Below, one piece after another: positions 8,411-17,072 of a stretch of DNA of 42,229 bases. The notes beneath the pieces were generated by a model, which saw only the letters and a program-made list of their open reading frames with translations, was not told the DNA's origin and searched no databases. The DNA is taken from NCBI GenBank assembly GCA_903887235.1, contig CAISOX010000090.1, forward strand, positions 1 through 42,229, given 5' to 3'. Numbering within the stretch: position 1 is the first letter of the stretch; every line of letters begins with the position of its first letter. Source of the DNA: an uncultured Alphaproteobacteria bacterium (lineage in GTDB: Bacteria > Pseudomonadota > Alphaproteobacteria > Rickettsiales > Midichloriaceae). The translations under genes and the position numbers were made by a program.

Positions 8411-8929
8411 ATGCAAACTATTGAGGAGCTAAATAGCAAATACTCTTCTAATTTGGTAGAGTTTATTATGAATTGGGAAGGATTCCAACCTAAAGTGCAA
8501 AATTGTCCAGGCGGATTCCCTACCATTGGGTATGGTCATAAAATAAGAGTAAATTATATTGAAGAAAAACTTAAAACTCAATTCAGTAGAAATGCTGGTA
8601 TACCAAAACAACAAGCAAAAGAATTATTATTAAGAGATATTGCTGAGGTAGATAAGTATTTAAATATTTATTTAAAAAATGTACCTCTTAACCCGCATCA
8701 AAGAGATGCGTTAATTTCCTTACTATATAATTGGGGAATAGGTAATTTTAGCAAAAGTAAGTTACGTGAAAAATTAATGAATGGAGAATACGAAAAAGCA
8801 TCTTTAGAATTCCTAGATATAAATATGTCTGGGAATAAAGTACTTAGAGGATTAACAGAAAGAAGAAAAGAAGAAAGATTATTATTTTTATACGGATGGG
8901 AGAAATTAAAAAATGACAAGAGTAAATAG
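8411..8929 (+). CDS. Endolysin, GH24 lysozyme (muramidase)
   Basis: A 172-aa lysozyme of the T4/P22 gp19 family that would cleave the glycan of peptidoglycan for host lysis. The catalytic glutamate is E23 in NWEGF. TIGYGH (38-43) is the family's conserved loop, and GLTERRKEERLLF near the C-terminus is the usual final helix. Length matches the family. There is no signal peptide or N-terminal anchor, so it would need a holin; candidates are the TM proteins at 5691-5975 and 11579-11944. It is first of three overlapping plus-strand genes behind a GCGAAAACAG site. Confidence 0.92.
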   Translation: MQTIEELNSKYSSNLVEFIMNWEGFQPKVQNCPGGFPTIGYGHKIRVNYIEEKLKTQFSRNAGIPKQQAKELLLRDIAEVDKYLNIYLKNVPLNPHQRDALISLLYNWGIGNFSKSKLREKLMNGEYEKASLEFLDINMSGNKVLRGLTERRKEERLLFLYGWEKLKNDKSK

Positions 8930-9290
8930 CATATTACCTATTTTTACAAATAAAGAAGATGCATTTAATAAAGCCATACTTAAAGCTCAACAAGGTCAAA
9001 GTTATGCTGAGATATGTAAATATTTACAGGTTAAAGAAAATTATTTTCATAAAGATGATAGACAAAAAATAGAACTTCATGAAAAGTCCTGGTTACTGAG
9101 TAAAGCAAGAAATAATTTTGAGAATAAAAGATTTAATAATGCTTTGTGGGGAAAATACTTTGAAATTAGATTCTCGCCGATGTATAATGAAACGTCAGCC
9201 ATGAGAAAAATATCAGCTGAAGAACAACAAAAATTAAAACAAGGCGATGATTGGAAAGAGCTTGAAGAACAGATTAAGGAGGGTGATTAA
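8913..9290 (+). CDS. Candidate small terminase subunit (TerS)
   Basis: A 125-aa protein overlapping the lysozyme by 17 bases. SYAEICKYLQVKENYF (about residues 30-45) looks like the HTH of phage small terminases (compare a typical 'YAEVCAELGIS..TFY'). It is followed by a long helix and a KYFEIRFSPMYNE segment, then a charged tail. Small terminase binds pac DNA and recruits TerL, which is encoded on the opposite strand less than 1 kb away. No other TerS candidate is visible. The call rests on motif shape, length and neighbourhood, so it is moderate. A small DNA-binding regulator is the alternative. Confidence 0.5.
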   Translation: MTRVNSILPIFTNKEDAFNKAILKAQQGQSYAEICKYLQVKENYFHKDDRQKIELHEKSWLLSKARNNFENKRFNNALWGKYFEIRFSPMYNETSAMRKISAEEQQKLKQGDDWKELEEQIKEGD

Positions 9291-10017
9291 TAATTCTATT
9301 TGCTTTATATTACCAACACTTATAATCAATTTTATATTTTTATGTAATATATCTGCAGTAGAACAAATTGATTCGTGTAAGAATTTAAAGAGTGTGCAAG
9401 CTTTTTTACCAATAAATTGTGATAATATATCAATTATAGATGGTAATACTGTAAAAATAAATAATCAGGAGTTTAAGTTTTTAGATTTCGACGCACCTGA
9501 AATATCGCAAAAATGCAAATTAAAGGATTCACCCTATGAAATATTTGACTGTGGTATGCTAGCTGCTGATTTTTTAGAAAAATTGTTTACTCATAAATCT
9601 ATGGGTAAAGATACGAGATGTTTTTATTATGTATTAGATAGTAAGGGAATTAAATACTTGGACTGTATTATTTCGAAGGAGGGGCATAGTTTAGGGCAGA
9701 TGATGATTGCTACTGGCCTTGCATTACCAAACAAAAATTATATACTTAACAGAAACAAACTAAAAGGAATATATGATAAAGCTTTTTCTAATAACATATT
9801 TCCAAATGAGTTAAATGAGATTTATCATAAGATTCCCGATAAAAAGAGTAAAGATATGTTCTTAGATGAATTAGTAACATTTAGTATAAATGCATTATTA
9901 GACGGAAGCAAAGAGGCCTTTTCTAAAAATACACGGATTTATGGGAGTTATTTTATGAAACCCGAAGATTACAGAAAATTATCTTTTACAGAAAAAATGT
10001 TGGAAAATAAATTCTAA
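9247..10017 (+). CDS. Secreted SNase-fold protein with degenerate active site
   Basis: A 256-aa thermonuclease-fold protein with an N-terminal signal/TM segment (residues 17-37). The core aligns with the phage's other nuclease at 29570-30100: DGNT for DGDT, LDFDAPE for YIDAPE, and a shared cysteine pair (C90 and that of DCG). Relative to staphylococcal nuclease, D21 is Asn, R35 is Lys (K77) and R87 is not Arg (DSKGIK), so it is probably inactive; D40 (D82) and E43 (E85) remain. It has an extra C-terminal 80 residues. ATG 9247 is annotated. GTG 9283, right after AAGGAGG, is an alternative but spaced too tightly. It ends 4 bases into the convergent TerL gene. Confidence 0.75.
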   Translation: MIGKSLKNRLRRVINNSICFILPTLIINFIFLCNISAVEQIDSCKNLKSVQAFLPINCDNISIIDGNTVKINNQEFKFLDFDAPEISQKCKLKDSPYEIFDCGMLAADFLEKLFTHKSMGKDTRCFYYVLDSKGIKYLDCIISKEGHSLGQMMIATGLALPNKNYILNRNKLKGIYDKAFSNNIFPNELNEIYHKIPDKKSKDMFLDELVTFSINALLDGSKEAFSKNTRIYGSYFMKPEDYRKLSFTEKMLENKF

Positions 10018-11603
10018 CGCATCCAACTAATAGACTTGTTACTATACCTATCTGGGCTGATCACAGGAGTATGACTGAATCTATCCAAAGTTTCATTACT
10101 CTGCCCTAATTTTCTCTTTATATAAGGTATACAAAAAGTCAGAGCTAAAGCATCAGCTTTATCAGGGGATATTTTTCTATCCTTTATGTTTTTCTTTGAC
10201 GTTAGCTGCAATTTTCCCTTAGATCTAGCGTATTCATAACCAATACACCCAAGTTGTTCAATTAATTCTTTATCATTAATCATCATCGCCTCTTCTTCAA
10301 TCCATCTCTTCATATTATCCCACATTTCAGAGCGTCTATTGAGATATGGCACTGGTCCTTTAGAAATAGCTACCTCTGCTCCATTCACTCCAACAATAAG
10401 GCTTCTATACTTTAAATCAAGATTCTTAAGCATATCAAATATACCTTTGCCTAACCCCACTTTATCAAAGAATACCTTAAGTGGCTTATACTTATTTATG
10501 TGAAAAATTACTATATCTATAATTTTTGTAGTATCTGGAGTGTTGTAATTCTTGCATATCACTATCTTACTACCTTGTCTTACCACAACTGCAGTATGAC
10601 AAGCCCCATCACCTGCGGGGTCAACGCCTATGATAAACGGGCAGCTATCATTGTAAACTTCCTCCTCTTCTGTAAGAGTTCTTTTAAGCGCAGTTAGTAT
10701 AATTTTTCTGGATATAAATGCTTCATGCTCTGAAGAAATAAACGCTTCCTCTGCAGATATCGGATACTCTTGTTTAAATTTCTCTTCGCCTAAAAAAGCA
10801 ATTTTCTCTTTACGCCACAACATTTGTTCTAGGTTAAGATTGTGAAGTTTAGCATACCCCTGCTGTTCTTCAGAAAAATCCTTAAGTCGCTCATTGTAAT
10901 TAGCCTTTTTTCTATATGCAGGCTCTATATTCCAAGGTAAAAATATTGGCATAAAATCAGTATCGCCTTGCTCTGCTTTCATCCATATGTCATAAAATTC
11001 ATTATGGCCACTTGCAGTTGATTCAAGTATTATCTCTGTATTCTGATCGCCAACACCCTGTAATAATCCTGACATAATTGTCGTTGCATCTTTCCAATAC
11101 GCAACCTCAGAACCGTGTACCTGCTGAGCTGTAAATGACCTACCAGTTTCTCTGTTGTTAGCAGATTTAACTTGATATTCTGAATCGTTACTAAATCTTA
11201 AGGTCTGGGAATTTGCTTTTTCTCTTTCTGGCTGTAAAACACTTGGTAAGTACTTATAAAAAGTATTGACCATTTTATACAAATTACCAGCAGAGCCTCG
11301 CTCACCCTCATGTCCTAATATTATTGTGTGTATATGCGAATTAAATAGCATTTTATGGAAAAATCTCGCTGCTATATAAGTAGAACATCCCATCTGCCTA
11401 CCTTTAAGTATAACTACTCTCACTTTTCCATACTTCTTTTTATATTTTTCTAATTCATTATGCAGTATTATCTGTGAGGCATTTAATTTAAATGGCAAAA
11501 CATTTGCTTGTTTGTCAGTGATTTTTAAACACCGCTCAGCAAAAAGTATAAAGTTATCCTTTAACTCCCGCAATAATTCTAATCTTTTTCTTTTGCTTTG
11601 CAT
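10014..11603 (-). CDS. Terminase large subunit (TerL)
   Basis: A 529-aa packaging motor ATPase/nuclease, close in length to P22 gp2. Walker A is GRQMGCST (68-75), Walker B ends in SEVAYW (165-170), and the coupling motif ESTASG is at 194-199. The RNase H-like nuclease domain has D328 in GVDPAG, D380 in FFDKVG and D481/D484 in SPDKADALAL. It would cut concatemers and pump DNA into the prohead through the portal encoded at 34583-36472. It starts inside the preceding two-TM gene (25-base overlap) in a short minus-strand operon with an ImmA/IrrE protease. Its placement far from the portal is unusual for P22-like phages. Confidence 0.93.
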   Translation of the reverse strand: MQSKRKRLELLRELKDNFILFAERCLKITDKQANVLPFKLNASQIILHNELEKYKKKYGKVRVVILKGRQMGCSTYIAARFFHKMLFNSHIHTIILGHEGERGSAGNLYKMVNTFYKYLPSVLQPEREKANSQTLRFSNDSEYQVKSANNRETGRSFTAQQVHGSEVAYWKDATTIMSGLLQGVGDQNTEIILESTASGHNEFYDIWMKAEQGDTDFMPIFLPWNIEPAYRKKANYNERLKDFSEEQQGYAKLHNLNLEQMLWRKEKIAFLGEEKFKQEYPISAEEAFISSEHEAFISRKIILTALKRTLTEEEEVYNDSCPFIIGVDPAGDGACHTAVVVRQGSKIVICKNYNTPDTTKIIDIVIFHINKYKPLKVFFDKVGLGKGIFDMLKNLDLKYRSLIVGVNGAEVAISKGPVPYLNRRSEMWDNMKRWIEEEAMMINDKELIEQLGCIGYEYARSKGKLQLTSKKNIKDRKISPDKADALALTFCIPYIKRKLGQSNETLDRFSHTPVISPDRYSNKSISWMR

Positions 11604-11944
11604 TCTCGACCTATAGTAAATTTTAAAATTACATCTGAAATAGCGTAAAGTATTATTGACATGTAAATAATTAATAATAAAAAAACCTTGGATGAAACGT
11701 CAAAATTATTCAGCATCTCGCTAATATCTAATGCATAATATTTAATATTTCCGTCCATTAACACCCTATAAATTGACAATAATAATACAATCACACCAAA
11801 TATTAAACCTAAGATTTTTACGCAGCCAGTCAATAAATCTTGAGTGAATTTTATCCACTGATTATTTTTTACTATCTCGTAATCAATTTTCTCTAATTGC
11901 TTGTATCTTTCATATTGGGATTTTAACTCTTTATCAATATCCAT
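11579..11944 (-). CDS. Two-TM membrane protein, holin candidate
   Basis: A 121-aa protein with a charged N-terminal helix, TM segments at about 37-62 and 87-112, and a short Lys-rich tail. Size and topology suit a class II holin, although the lysozyme is on another transcript. The start overlaps the ImmA/IrrE stop and the end overlaps the TerL start, so the three genes are translationally coupled. I recognise no family. An exclusion or membrane-sensing role coupled to the protease is the alternative. Confidence 0.65.
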   Translation of the reverse strand: MDIDKELKSQYERYKQLEKIDYEIVKNNQWIKFTQDLLTGCVKILGLIFGVIVLLLSIYRVLMDGNIKYYALDISEMLNNFDVSSKVFLLLIIYMSIILYAISDVILKFTIGRECKAKEKD

Positions 11945-12410
11945 TATTTACTAACAAATTTTTTAATCTAGTATGAATTGCCGATATAGAGACAAAAAAG
12001 TATTCTGATAATTCATTAGGTGTCAGCTCCTTCGATTTTTGTATAAAAATATCTTCAGGCATTAATAACTCTGCCGCAAAATCATCTGCTTCTTTTTCTT
12101 TAACTATATCATCCTTTGTAAATATTTTATCACTCCTTTCTAGTATCTTTTTTTCAATTTTTAATAAATCATGATGCAAGCAATAGTGGCCTAATTCATG
12201 CGCTATCGTAAATCTTTTTCTATGAGGATGATGTTCTTTATTAATCTCAATATAGCAATGATTGTTATCTAATCTAATTAAACCACTTATGTCTTCTGGC
12301 AAATCAATTTGTGATGCCTTGATATCCAATGCACTGCAAATTTTACCCACTTGTATTGGCATTTCTTCATATACTCGACTTAGCCCTAATTTATTTAATG
12401 ACTTATTCAT
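11934..12410 (-). CDS. ImmA/IrrE-type zinc metallopeptidase
   Basis: A 158-aa protein with HELGH at 71-75 and the downstream glutamate motif EADDFAAELLMP (E107 as likely third zinc ligand), both hallmarks of ImmA/IrrE (COG2856). In ICEBs1 and temperate phages such proteases cleave an Xre-type repressor to start excision or lytic growth. Usually the gene sits next to its repressor. Here no HTH gene is adjacent; the only Xre protein is 27 kb away (39134-39601). It is first in the TerL operon, behind its own promoter at 12446-12474. That it cleaves the distant Xre protein is inference. Confidence 0.85.
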   Translation of the reverse strand: MNKSLNKLGLSRVYEEMPIQVGKICSALDIKASQIDLPEDISGLIRLDNNHCYIEINKEHHPHRKRFTIAHELGHYCLHHDLLKIEKKILERSDKIFTKDDIVKEKEADDFAAELLMPEDIFIQKSKELTPNELSEYFFVSISAIHTRLKNLLVNNGY

Positions 12411-12445
12411 GTTTTTTTACAATTATTTTTACACATCACGTGCTA

Positions 12446-12474
12446 AATATACAACCAACTAATATCATAATCAA
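12446..12474 (-). promoter_or_regulatory. Candidate promoter of the ImmA/IrrE-TerL operon
   Basis: On the minus strand TTGATT (12474-12469) and TATATT (12451-12446) are separated by exactly 17 bases, about 35 bases before the ImmA ATG at 12410. No GCGAAAACAG follows, unlike the morphogenesis operons. Confidence 0.45.
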
Positions 12475-12510
12475 TAATTTATAAATCTTATTATCAATTA
12501 CGAGGTTAAT

Positions 12511-12729
12511 CTAAAAACTCATATGATTGCTCAGTAATAATTGAGCAATTGATTTTGGATCTTCTAGCACTAAAAGCCTATTATCAATATATTCAGCTAT
12601 AACGTACTTAAGGCATTCAGCTTGTATGTAATATAATAGCTTATGCAACTTCATGTGGGTTAAATCATCATCTCCTGCACTAGAGTAATAACTTACTATA
12701 TATCTTGCTATCTCTTTTGCGTCTGTCAT
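12511..12729 (-). pseudogene. Truncated Panacea (DUF4065/SocA-like) domain gene
   Basis: A 72-aa frame whose residues 1-43 match the start of a Panacea domain (DAKEIARYIV, then MKLHKLLYYIQAECL). That domain is usually 100-150 aa and found in antitoxins and phage accessory proteins. After about residue 45 the similarity stops and the frame ends, so the gene looks broken. Its last part contains an inverted repeat (TTGCTCA 12527-12533, TGAGCAA 12542-12548). A 21-base stretch (12512-12532) is also found perfectly at 14659-14679 in the gp10-like gene. No toxin partner is visible. It is the last gene of the morphogenesis operon, 30 bases after the 464-aa gene. Confidence 0.5.
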
Positions 12730-12759
12730 TTTAAATTACCTGTTGTAATGCTTTGTTCT

Positions 12760-14154
12760 TCATACATCATCTACCTCAGGGCTAAATATATAATAAACAG
12801 TATCTATAGTATAATCATATATCCCTTTTATATACTGTCCTGCAAGTATCGCATTATTAACACGTAGTATATTGCCTATTTTATTTACTAAAATCTCCTG
12901 CATTTCTTCATAATCTTCTTTTGCACTTTCTTTTATCTCATCATATAACGATGGGGCTCTTTGTATGATAACACTCCCAGTTGCGTCATCATCCTCTATC
13001 TCACCAACCATTCCGATTCCACCAACAATTTTATCTGCAATAGGCATGGCTTCAAAAATATTAACAGGCGGTTTAATATAAGAGATATACAGTAAATGCT
13101 TAGCCTTATCAACTATATCTTTAGATACATGCTGATATGCTTTACCTATGGCCTGATAACTAATAAAAAAGGAGCTTAATTGATACTTACTTGTAATACC
13201 TAAATAATCTAAAGCTAGGTCTATTATCGGTACAGCTCCACAATATACTGCTTTATCTTTTGGCACTGTATTTATACATGTAGCTAGCCCTATACCAGTG
13301 TAAATATAATCCTTTTTTGCAAATCCATAATCATTCTCAACTTTATATATTATATTTTTTACGTCATCATATGTAATATTTAAGGGATTTTTTGTTGCTT
13401 GAGTTATATTGACATTCTTGCAATCTAAGTTAATCTCCTTAGCTTTAATCCACCCACTCCCATAATTATCATGCCATCCATTTGGATCGTGACAATCTAA
13501 ATATATAAAATTAGTATCATCAATTTTAGCTCCTTTTTCCAGCATCAATTTAAAATTCTTAAGAAATTTATGTTTGTAGGATTCATTTATCGTAGCATTT
13601 GGGTGTCCTAACCCTAATGTCCAATAATATGCCATTGGCTTATATCCAAACCAATTATCTCTTTCCTGTATATAAAAATTCAATGTTCCAATCTTATCAA
13701 TTCTTTCAAAAATATAATTAAATGGTGTTATGAAAAACTGTGAATACTCATTATAAAATTTTTGAATTAAACTTTTATTATTACTACACTTAAATATAAG
13801 ATTATCATTATAAATAAAGCTATTTTTTACACTATAATCCAAAAATATAAATGAGCTTATAACTTCTTTGGTATTATACTCCAATTCTCTAAATTTACTA
13901 GGAGTGTACTGACTGCTATCTATTGATTCTATCATAGCTTTTATTATTTTATCATAGTCTATGTCACTGAGCATCTCACCGAATACTCTCTTTTCTTGTT
14001 TCGCTTCGCAACAAAAATTATCCACAGGATATGAAAAGTCCCGTACATTAAGATATACTTCTGCTATTATCCGCTTACCCTCCCATACTACTTCTTTATC
14101 TAAATAACTAACTTCTTCCTGGACTTTTCTTAATTTATTTGCTTTATATGTCAT
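12760..14154 (-). CDS. Probable tail/virion protein, unrecognised (464 aa)
   Basis: A 464-aa protein at the distal end of the morphogenesis operon, nine bases after the gp10-like gene. It is rich in Tyr, Asn and aromatic residues (NWFGYKPMAYYWTLGLGHP at about 164-182; DCHDPNGWHDNYGSGW at about 219-234), typical of beta-rich tail or receptor-binding proteins. The last 100 residues are more helical and acidic. No signal peptide or catalytic motif is recognised. In P22 this operon position is held by tail accessory genes. A tail needle, knob or receptor-binding role is possible but not shown. Confidence 0.6.
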   Translation of the reverse strand: MTYKANKLRKVQEEVSYLDKEVVWEGKRIIAEVYLNVRDFSYPVDNFCCEAKQEKRVFGEMLSDIDYDKIIKAMIESIDSSQYTPSKFRELEYNTKEVISSFIFLDYSVKNSFIYNDNLIFKCSNNKSLIQKFYNEYSQFFITPFNYIFERIDKIGTLNFYIQERDNWFGYKPMAYYWTLGLGHPNATINESYKHKFLKNFKLMLEKGAKIDDTNFIYLDCHDPNGWHDNYGSGWIKAKEINLDCKNVNITQATKNPLNITYDDVKNIIYKVENDYGFAKKDYIYTGIGLATCINTVPKDKAVYCGAVPIIDLALDYLGITSKYQLSSFFISYQAIGKAYQHVSKDIVDKAKHLLYISYIKPPVNIFEAMPIADKIVGGIGMVGEIEDDDATGSVIIQRAPSLYDEIKESAKEDYEEMQEILVNKIGNILRVNNAILAGQYIKGIYDYTIDTVYYIFSPEVDDV

Positions 14155-14163
14155 CTTAATCTA

Positions 14164-15675
14164 CTAATTTTGTATATTAAAGTTTATATCATTTATGATT
14201 ATAGATTCTATAGTATTTTGAGCGGGTGTAAATGTTATTTTTAATAAAAATTGTGAAGCCCTTATCTTCACTCTTTTATGCAAAACTTTACCACCCTTAA
14301 AATGTCGTAACTCTATTTCTTGTTTACCACTTAAATTAATCCATTTATCATTTTTGTTGTTTTTATACTCTATCAACAACTTACAACCTTCTTTTGGTAG
14401 CGAATTAAATGATAGTATTAATTCTGTTACTGAAAATAAACTGTAATTATTTTCTAGCGTAATAAGTCCAGTCTCTATTATATAATCTTGATTCTTTACT
14501 GTATTGGAATATTCTAAAACTTCACCATTTTTCCCTATATACTTCCCCCTATCATCATTATATCTTATTTGCTTATACGCTCCTGCATTATTTGTAAATG
14601 ACCATTTATTATTATGAAAATTTAGTATCCATGCTTCTTCTTTATTATTTACTACATATAAAAACTCATATGATTGCTCTTTTACTATCATAAGAGATAC
14701 TTGCTCTTTATTTTCAGTTATCCACTCATCTACTGCCGGGAATGATATTTTACTAGGTTGGAATTGGCTTATTGTATATACTCCATTATTATATACCGTA
14801 ATTATCTTGTTAATATATTTTATGACTGAAAATGTATTATTTGTACCAATCGGTAAATTCTGTCCTGACGACTCTGATATATCCATTTTTATACCACCTT
14901 CATCTGCGTAGGCTAATGAATACACTACTGTCTTATCTTTTAAAAATATAAACACATAGCCATGTAACTCTATTATCTGCTGTATTTTAGAATCATCATA
15001 TTGCAGTTTTACTATATACCACTTATTAGTTGTAGAGTTTGTGAATTTTATATCTTCTAGTTCTTTAGGTGCATAACTAAAAAAGAAAAAATCTAAATCA
15101 GAATATGTATATATGTTTAAATAATAATATTTTAAATATATTGGATGCGCCCTTTTTATTATATTCTTTCTTGCCTCTAATATAGTAATCCCACCAAGAT
15201 GTTTATTTAATTTATATATTTCAGTTTCTTCATTTTTTATTGCGGTATTATTTATATCATTTATAAAACTGCTCTTTAACGCTGGAGCATTTTCATCTTC
15301 TTTAAAATCATATGTAGGGTAGGTGATATATGGCCTCCTAGCGTTTTCTATGTATATTGGTACATTGTATTTCTTAGTACTATCAAAATCTTTTATGCCT
15401 AAATCAGAAGCTTTAATGTATACCTCCTTGTCATTACCATCAGTATCCAATACCTTACATCCAGCCACTACTTTTGACTCATTTTTTATCCCTACTTCCT
15501 TAAGGCATGGAATACTGCAAAATGTTGATTTTACATTACTTTTCTCATTATTCCTTTTACTAAATTCATTATAGAATTCGTGGCTGTTTTCATAAAAATT
15601 TACAAGTTTAAAAAATGGCTCATATCCCTGACTATAACTTCCCCTTATTCTTTCATCAAATATACTTATTAACAT
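14164..15675 (-). CDS. Candidate gp10-like tail hub / DNA stabilisation protein
   Basis: A 503-aa protein, near P22 gp10 in length (472 aa). The middle (about 200-390) is a string of beta-strand segments with aromatic pairs (KWYIVKL, YVFIFLKDKTVVYSLAY, YEFLYVVNNKEEAWILNF, NNKWSF) spaced like propeller blades, as known for gp10. The C-terminal 120 residues look like a beta-sandwich. It follows two smaller proteins after the coat gene, matching P22 order (coat, gp4, gp10). ATG overlaps the preceding stop by one base and AAGGAAG precedes it. Residue-level similarity was not tested, so the name is tentative. Confidence 0.5.
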   Translation of the reverse strand: MLISIFDERIRGSYSQGYEPFFKLVNFYENSHEFYNEFSKRNNEKSNVKSTFCSIPCLKEVGIKNESKVVAGCKVLDTDGNDKEVYIKASDLGIKDFDSTKKYNVPIYIENARRPYITYPTYDFKEDENAPALKSSFINDINNTAIKNEETEIYKLNKHLGGITILEARKNIIKRAHPIYLKYYYLNIYTYSDLDFFFFSYAPKELEDIKFTNSTTNKWYIVKLQYDDSKIQQIIELHGYVFIFLKDKTVVYSLAYADEGGIKMDISESSGQNLPIGTNNTFSVIKYINKIITVYNNGVYTISQFQPSKISFPAVDEWITENKEQVSLMIVKEQSYEFLYVVNNKEEAWILNFHNNKWSFTNNAGAYKQIRYNDDRGKYIGKNGEVLEYSNTVKNQDYIIETGLITLENNYSLFSVTELILSFNSLPKEGCKLLIEYKNNKNDKWINLSGKQEIELRHFKGGKVLHKRVKIRASQFLLKITFTPAQNTIESIIINDINFNIQN

Positions 15676-16382
15676 TATCTTCCTTGCTCTCTTCCAATGT
15701 CAGCTGTTTGCATAAATTGATTCATATCCTGCTTTTCTAGCTCAGGCATATAATTTTTATATATTGAATCCCAATTGCTGTATATGCTCTTCTTCATTGC
15801 TTCAGTCTGAGTTATTAAATACTGTGAAGGCTCTTTCTCCATATATGATGTAACTATCAACGCTAATTGTTGCAATATAAATGACACATATTCTTGTGGA
15901 CTATAAAATCCTTCACTTTCATTTATAAGTTTAGACCATGGTACTCCAAGTAACAATGATGCATCTAATTTTTCATTTATTCCAAATCTATGATATGTCC
16001 CATTAAAAAATATTACACCATCTTCATCACCCACCTTATTTAGGTTATTAACTGCTTTATGACCCATCATGGTATTAAATTTACAGACTGGAAGTAAAAT
16101 TTCTTGCATTCCCATTGATTTATCTATCTCTATACTTCTTCTTATTATACACGCCATTCCCTCCCATAAACTATCTAACCCTAGTACTATATTATACAAT
16201 ATATCACTATTTTTGTACTCATCTATATCAAAACTCATTAAGTCACCAAGTGATTTCCATACTTCACTAAATTTTATATATCTTAATTTAGATAATCTTA
16301 ACACTCCTTTATAAGGTATAAATACGTTATCTAAACTTGTTTCACAATTTTTAAAATTTTCTAAATATTTAATCTTATACAC
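15675..16382 (-). CDS. Probable tail-assembly protein (235 aa)
   Basis: A 235-aa protein with a GTG start and an AGGAG ribosome site seven bases upstream, overlapping the last codons of the previous gene. Helical segments (about 40-90) alternate with a hydrophobic region near 110-150 (VIFFNGTYHRFGINEKLDASLLLGVPW) and a helical C-terminus. I recognise no family. Tight coupling to the gp10-like gene suggests a structural or assembly role at the head-tail junction. Confidence 0.6.
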   Translation of the reverse strand: MYKIKYLENFKNCETSLDNVFIPYKGVLRLSKLRYIKFSEVWKSLGDLMSFDIDEYKNSDILYNIVLGLDSLWEGMACIIRRSIEIDKSMGMQEILLPVCKFNTMMGHKAVNNLNKVGDEDGVIFFNGTYHRFGINEKLDASLLLGVPWSKLINESEGFYSPQEYVSFILQQLALIVTSYMEKEPSQYLITQTEAMKKSIYSNWDSIYKNYMPELEKQDMNQFMQTADIGREQGR

Positions 16383-16385
16383 CCT

Positions 16386-17072
16386 CTATCTCCTTTCATG
16401 TCTAAAATAATTTAACGACACTATATTCCTATCTTTGCACCCTTCAATCTTCATCATAAAATTTGTTTTTAGCTCATTTTTTATTCTTTCAAGTCTACTC
16501 ATATACATAGCGTCCGGCTCTCCACCCAAATCTTTGCATATATATTCATATAGTATGTATTTAAATAATTCTCTGTATTTTTCTTCTGTCACTAAATATC
16601 GAAAACATTTCGAGCATAGTAATGTAACATTTTTTGCTATATGTAAAGTATGATAAGGAGTAGTAAAAAATACCGAATCTTGATTCTTTATATTTGATTG
16701 AAAATCAATTTTTTGCAATTCCTTAATACTTTGAAATGCGCTGTTATTAATTACGCCTATTATATTATATTCAATTTTCCTTCTATTTTCTCCAAGATTT
16801 ACCTCTATAGTATGTATTTCTTCAGGGTATATATCCCCTCTTCTGTCCAGCGTATCACATTCACCTTTTAAATATTTTAATGCCCTCATCTTCTGACTAT
16901 CCTCGTCTCTGAGTGACATTGTTAACTCTTCAGGCACTAAATCAAATGCTAGTTCATATAATTCTGAAAGCTTTTGATTATATTCTTCTTCACGCTTTCT
17001 TGCCTGTGCCTCTAAATGTTCTTTATAGACTTTCTGCAACTCCTCTATATACCCTCTTGCTATCTTATTCAT
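16386..17072 (-). CDS. Candidate head-tail adaptor (gp4-like position)
   Basis: A 228-aa protein from ATG 17072, which has GGAG six bases upstream; the frame extends to a TTG at 17084 inside the preceding gene. The N-terminal 60 residues are a charged helix. The C-terminal half (about 140-225) is a helical bundle with HIAKNVTLLCSKCFRYLVTEEKYRELFKY, similar in style to the bundles of tail adaptor proteins such as P22 gp4 or T7 gp11. It is the first ordinary-sized gene after coat and the two giant genes. No catalytic residues of gp4 muramidase activity were identified. Naming is by position and shape only. Confidence 0.5.
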   Translation of the reverse strand: MNKIARGYIEELQKVYKEHLEAQARKREEEYNQKLSELYELAFDLVPEELTMSLRDEDSQKMRALKYLKGECDTLDRRGDIYPEEIHTIEVNLGENRRKIEYNIIGVINNSAFQSIKELQKIDFQSNIKNQDSVFFTTPYHTLHIAKNVTLLCSKCFRYLVTEEKYRELFKYILYEYICKDLGGEPDAMYMSRLERIKNELKTNFMMKIEGCKDRNIVSLNYFRHERR

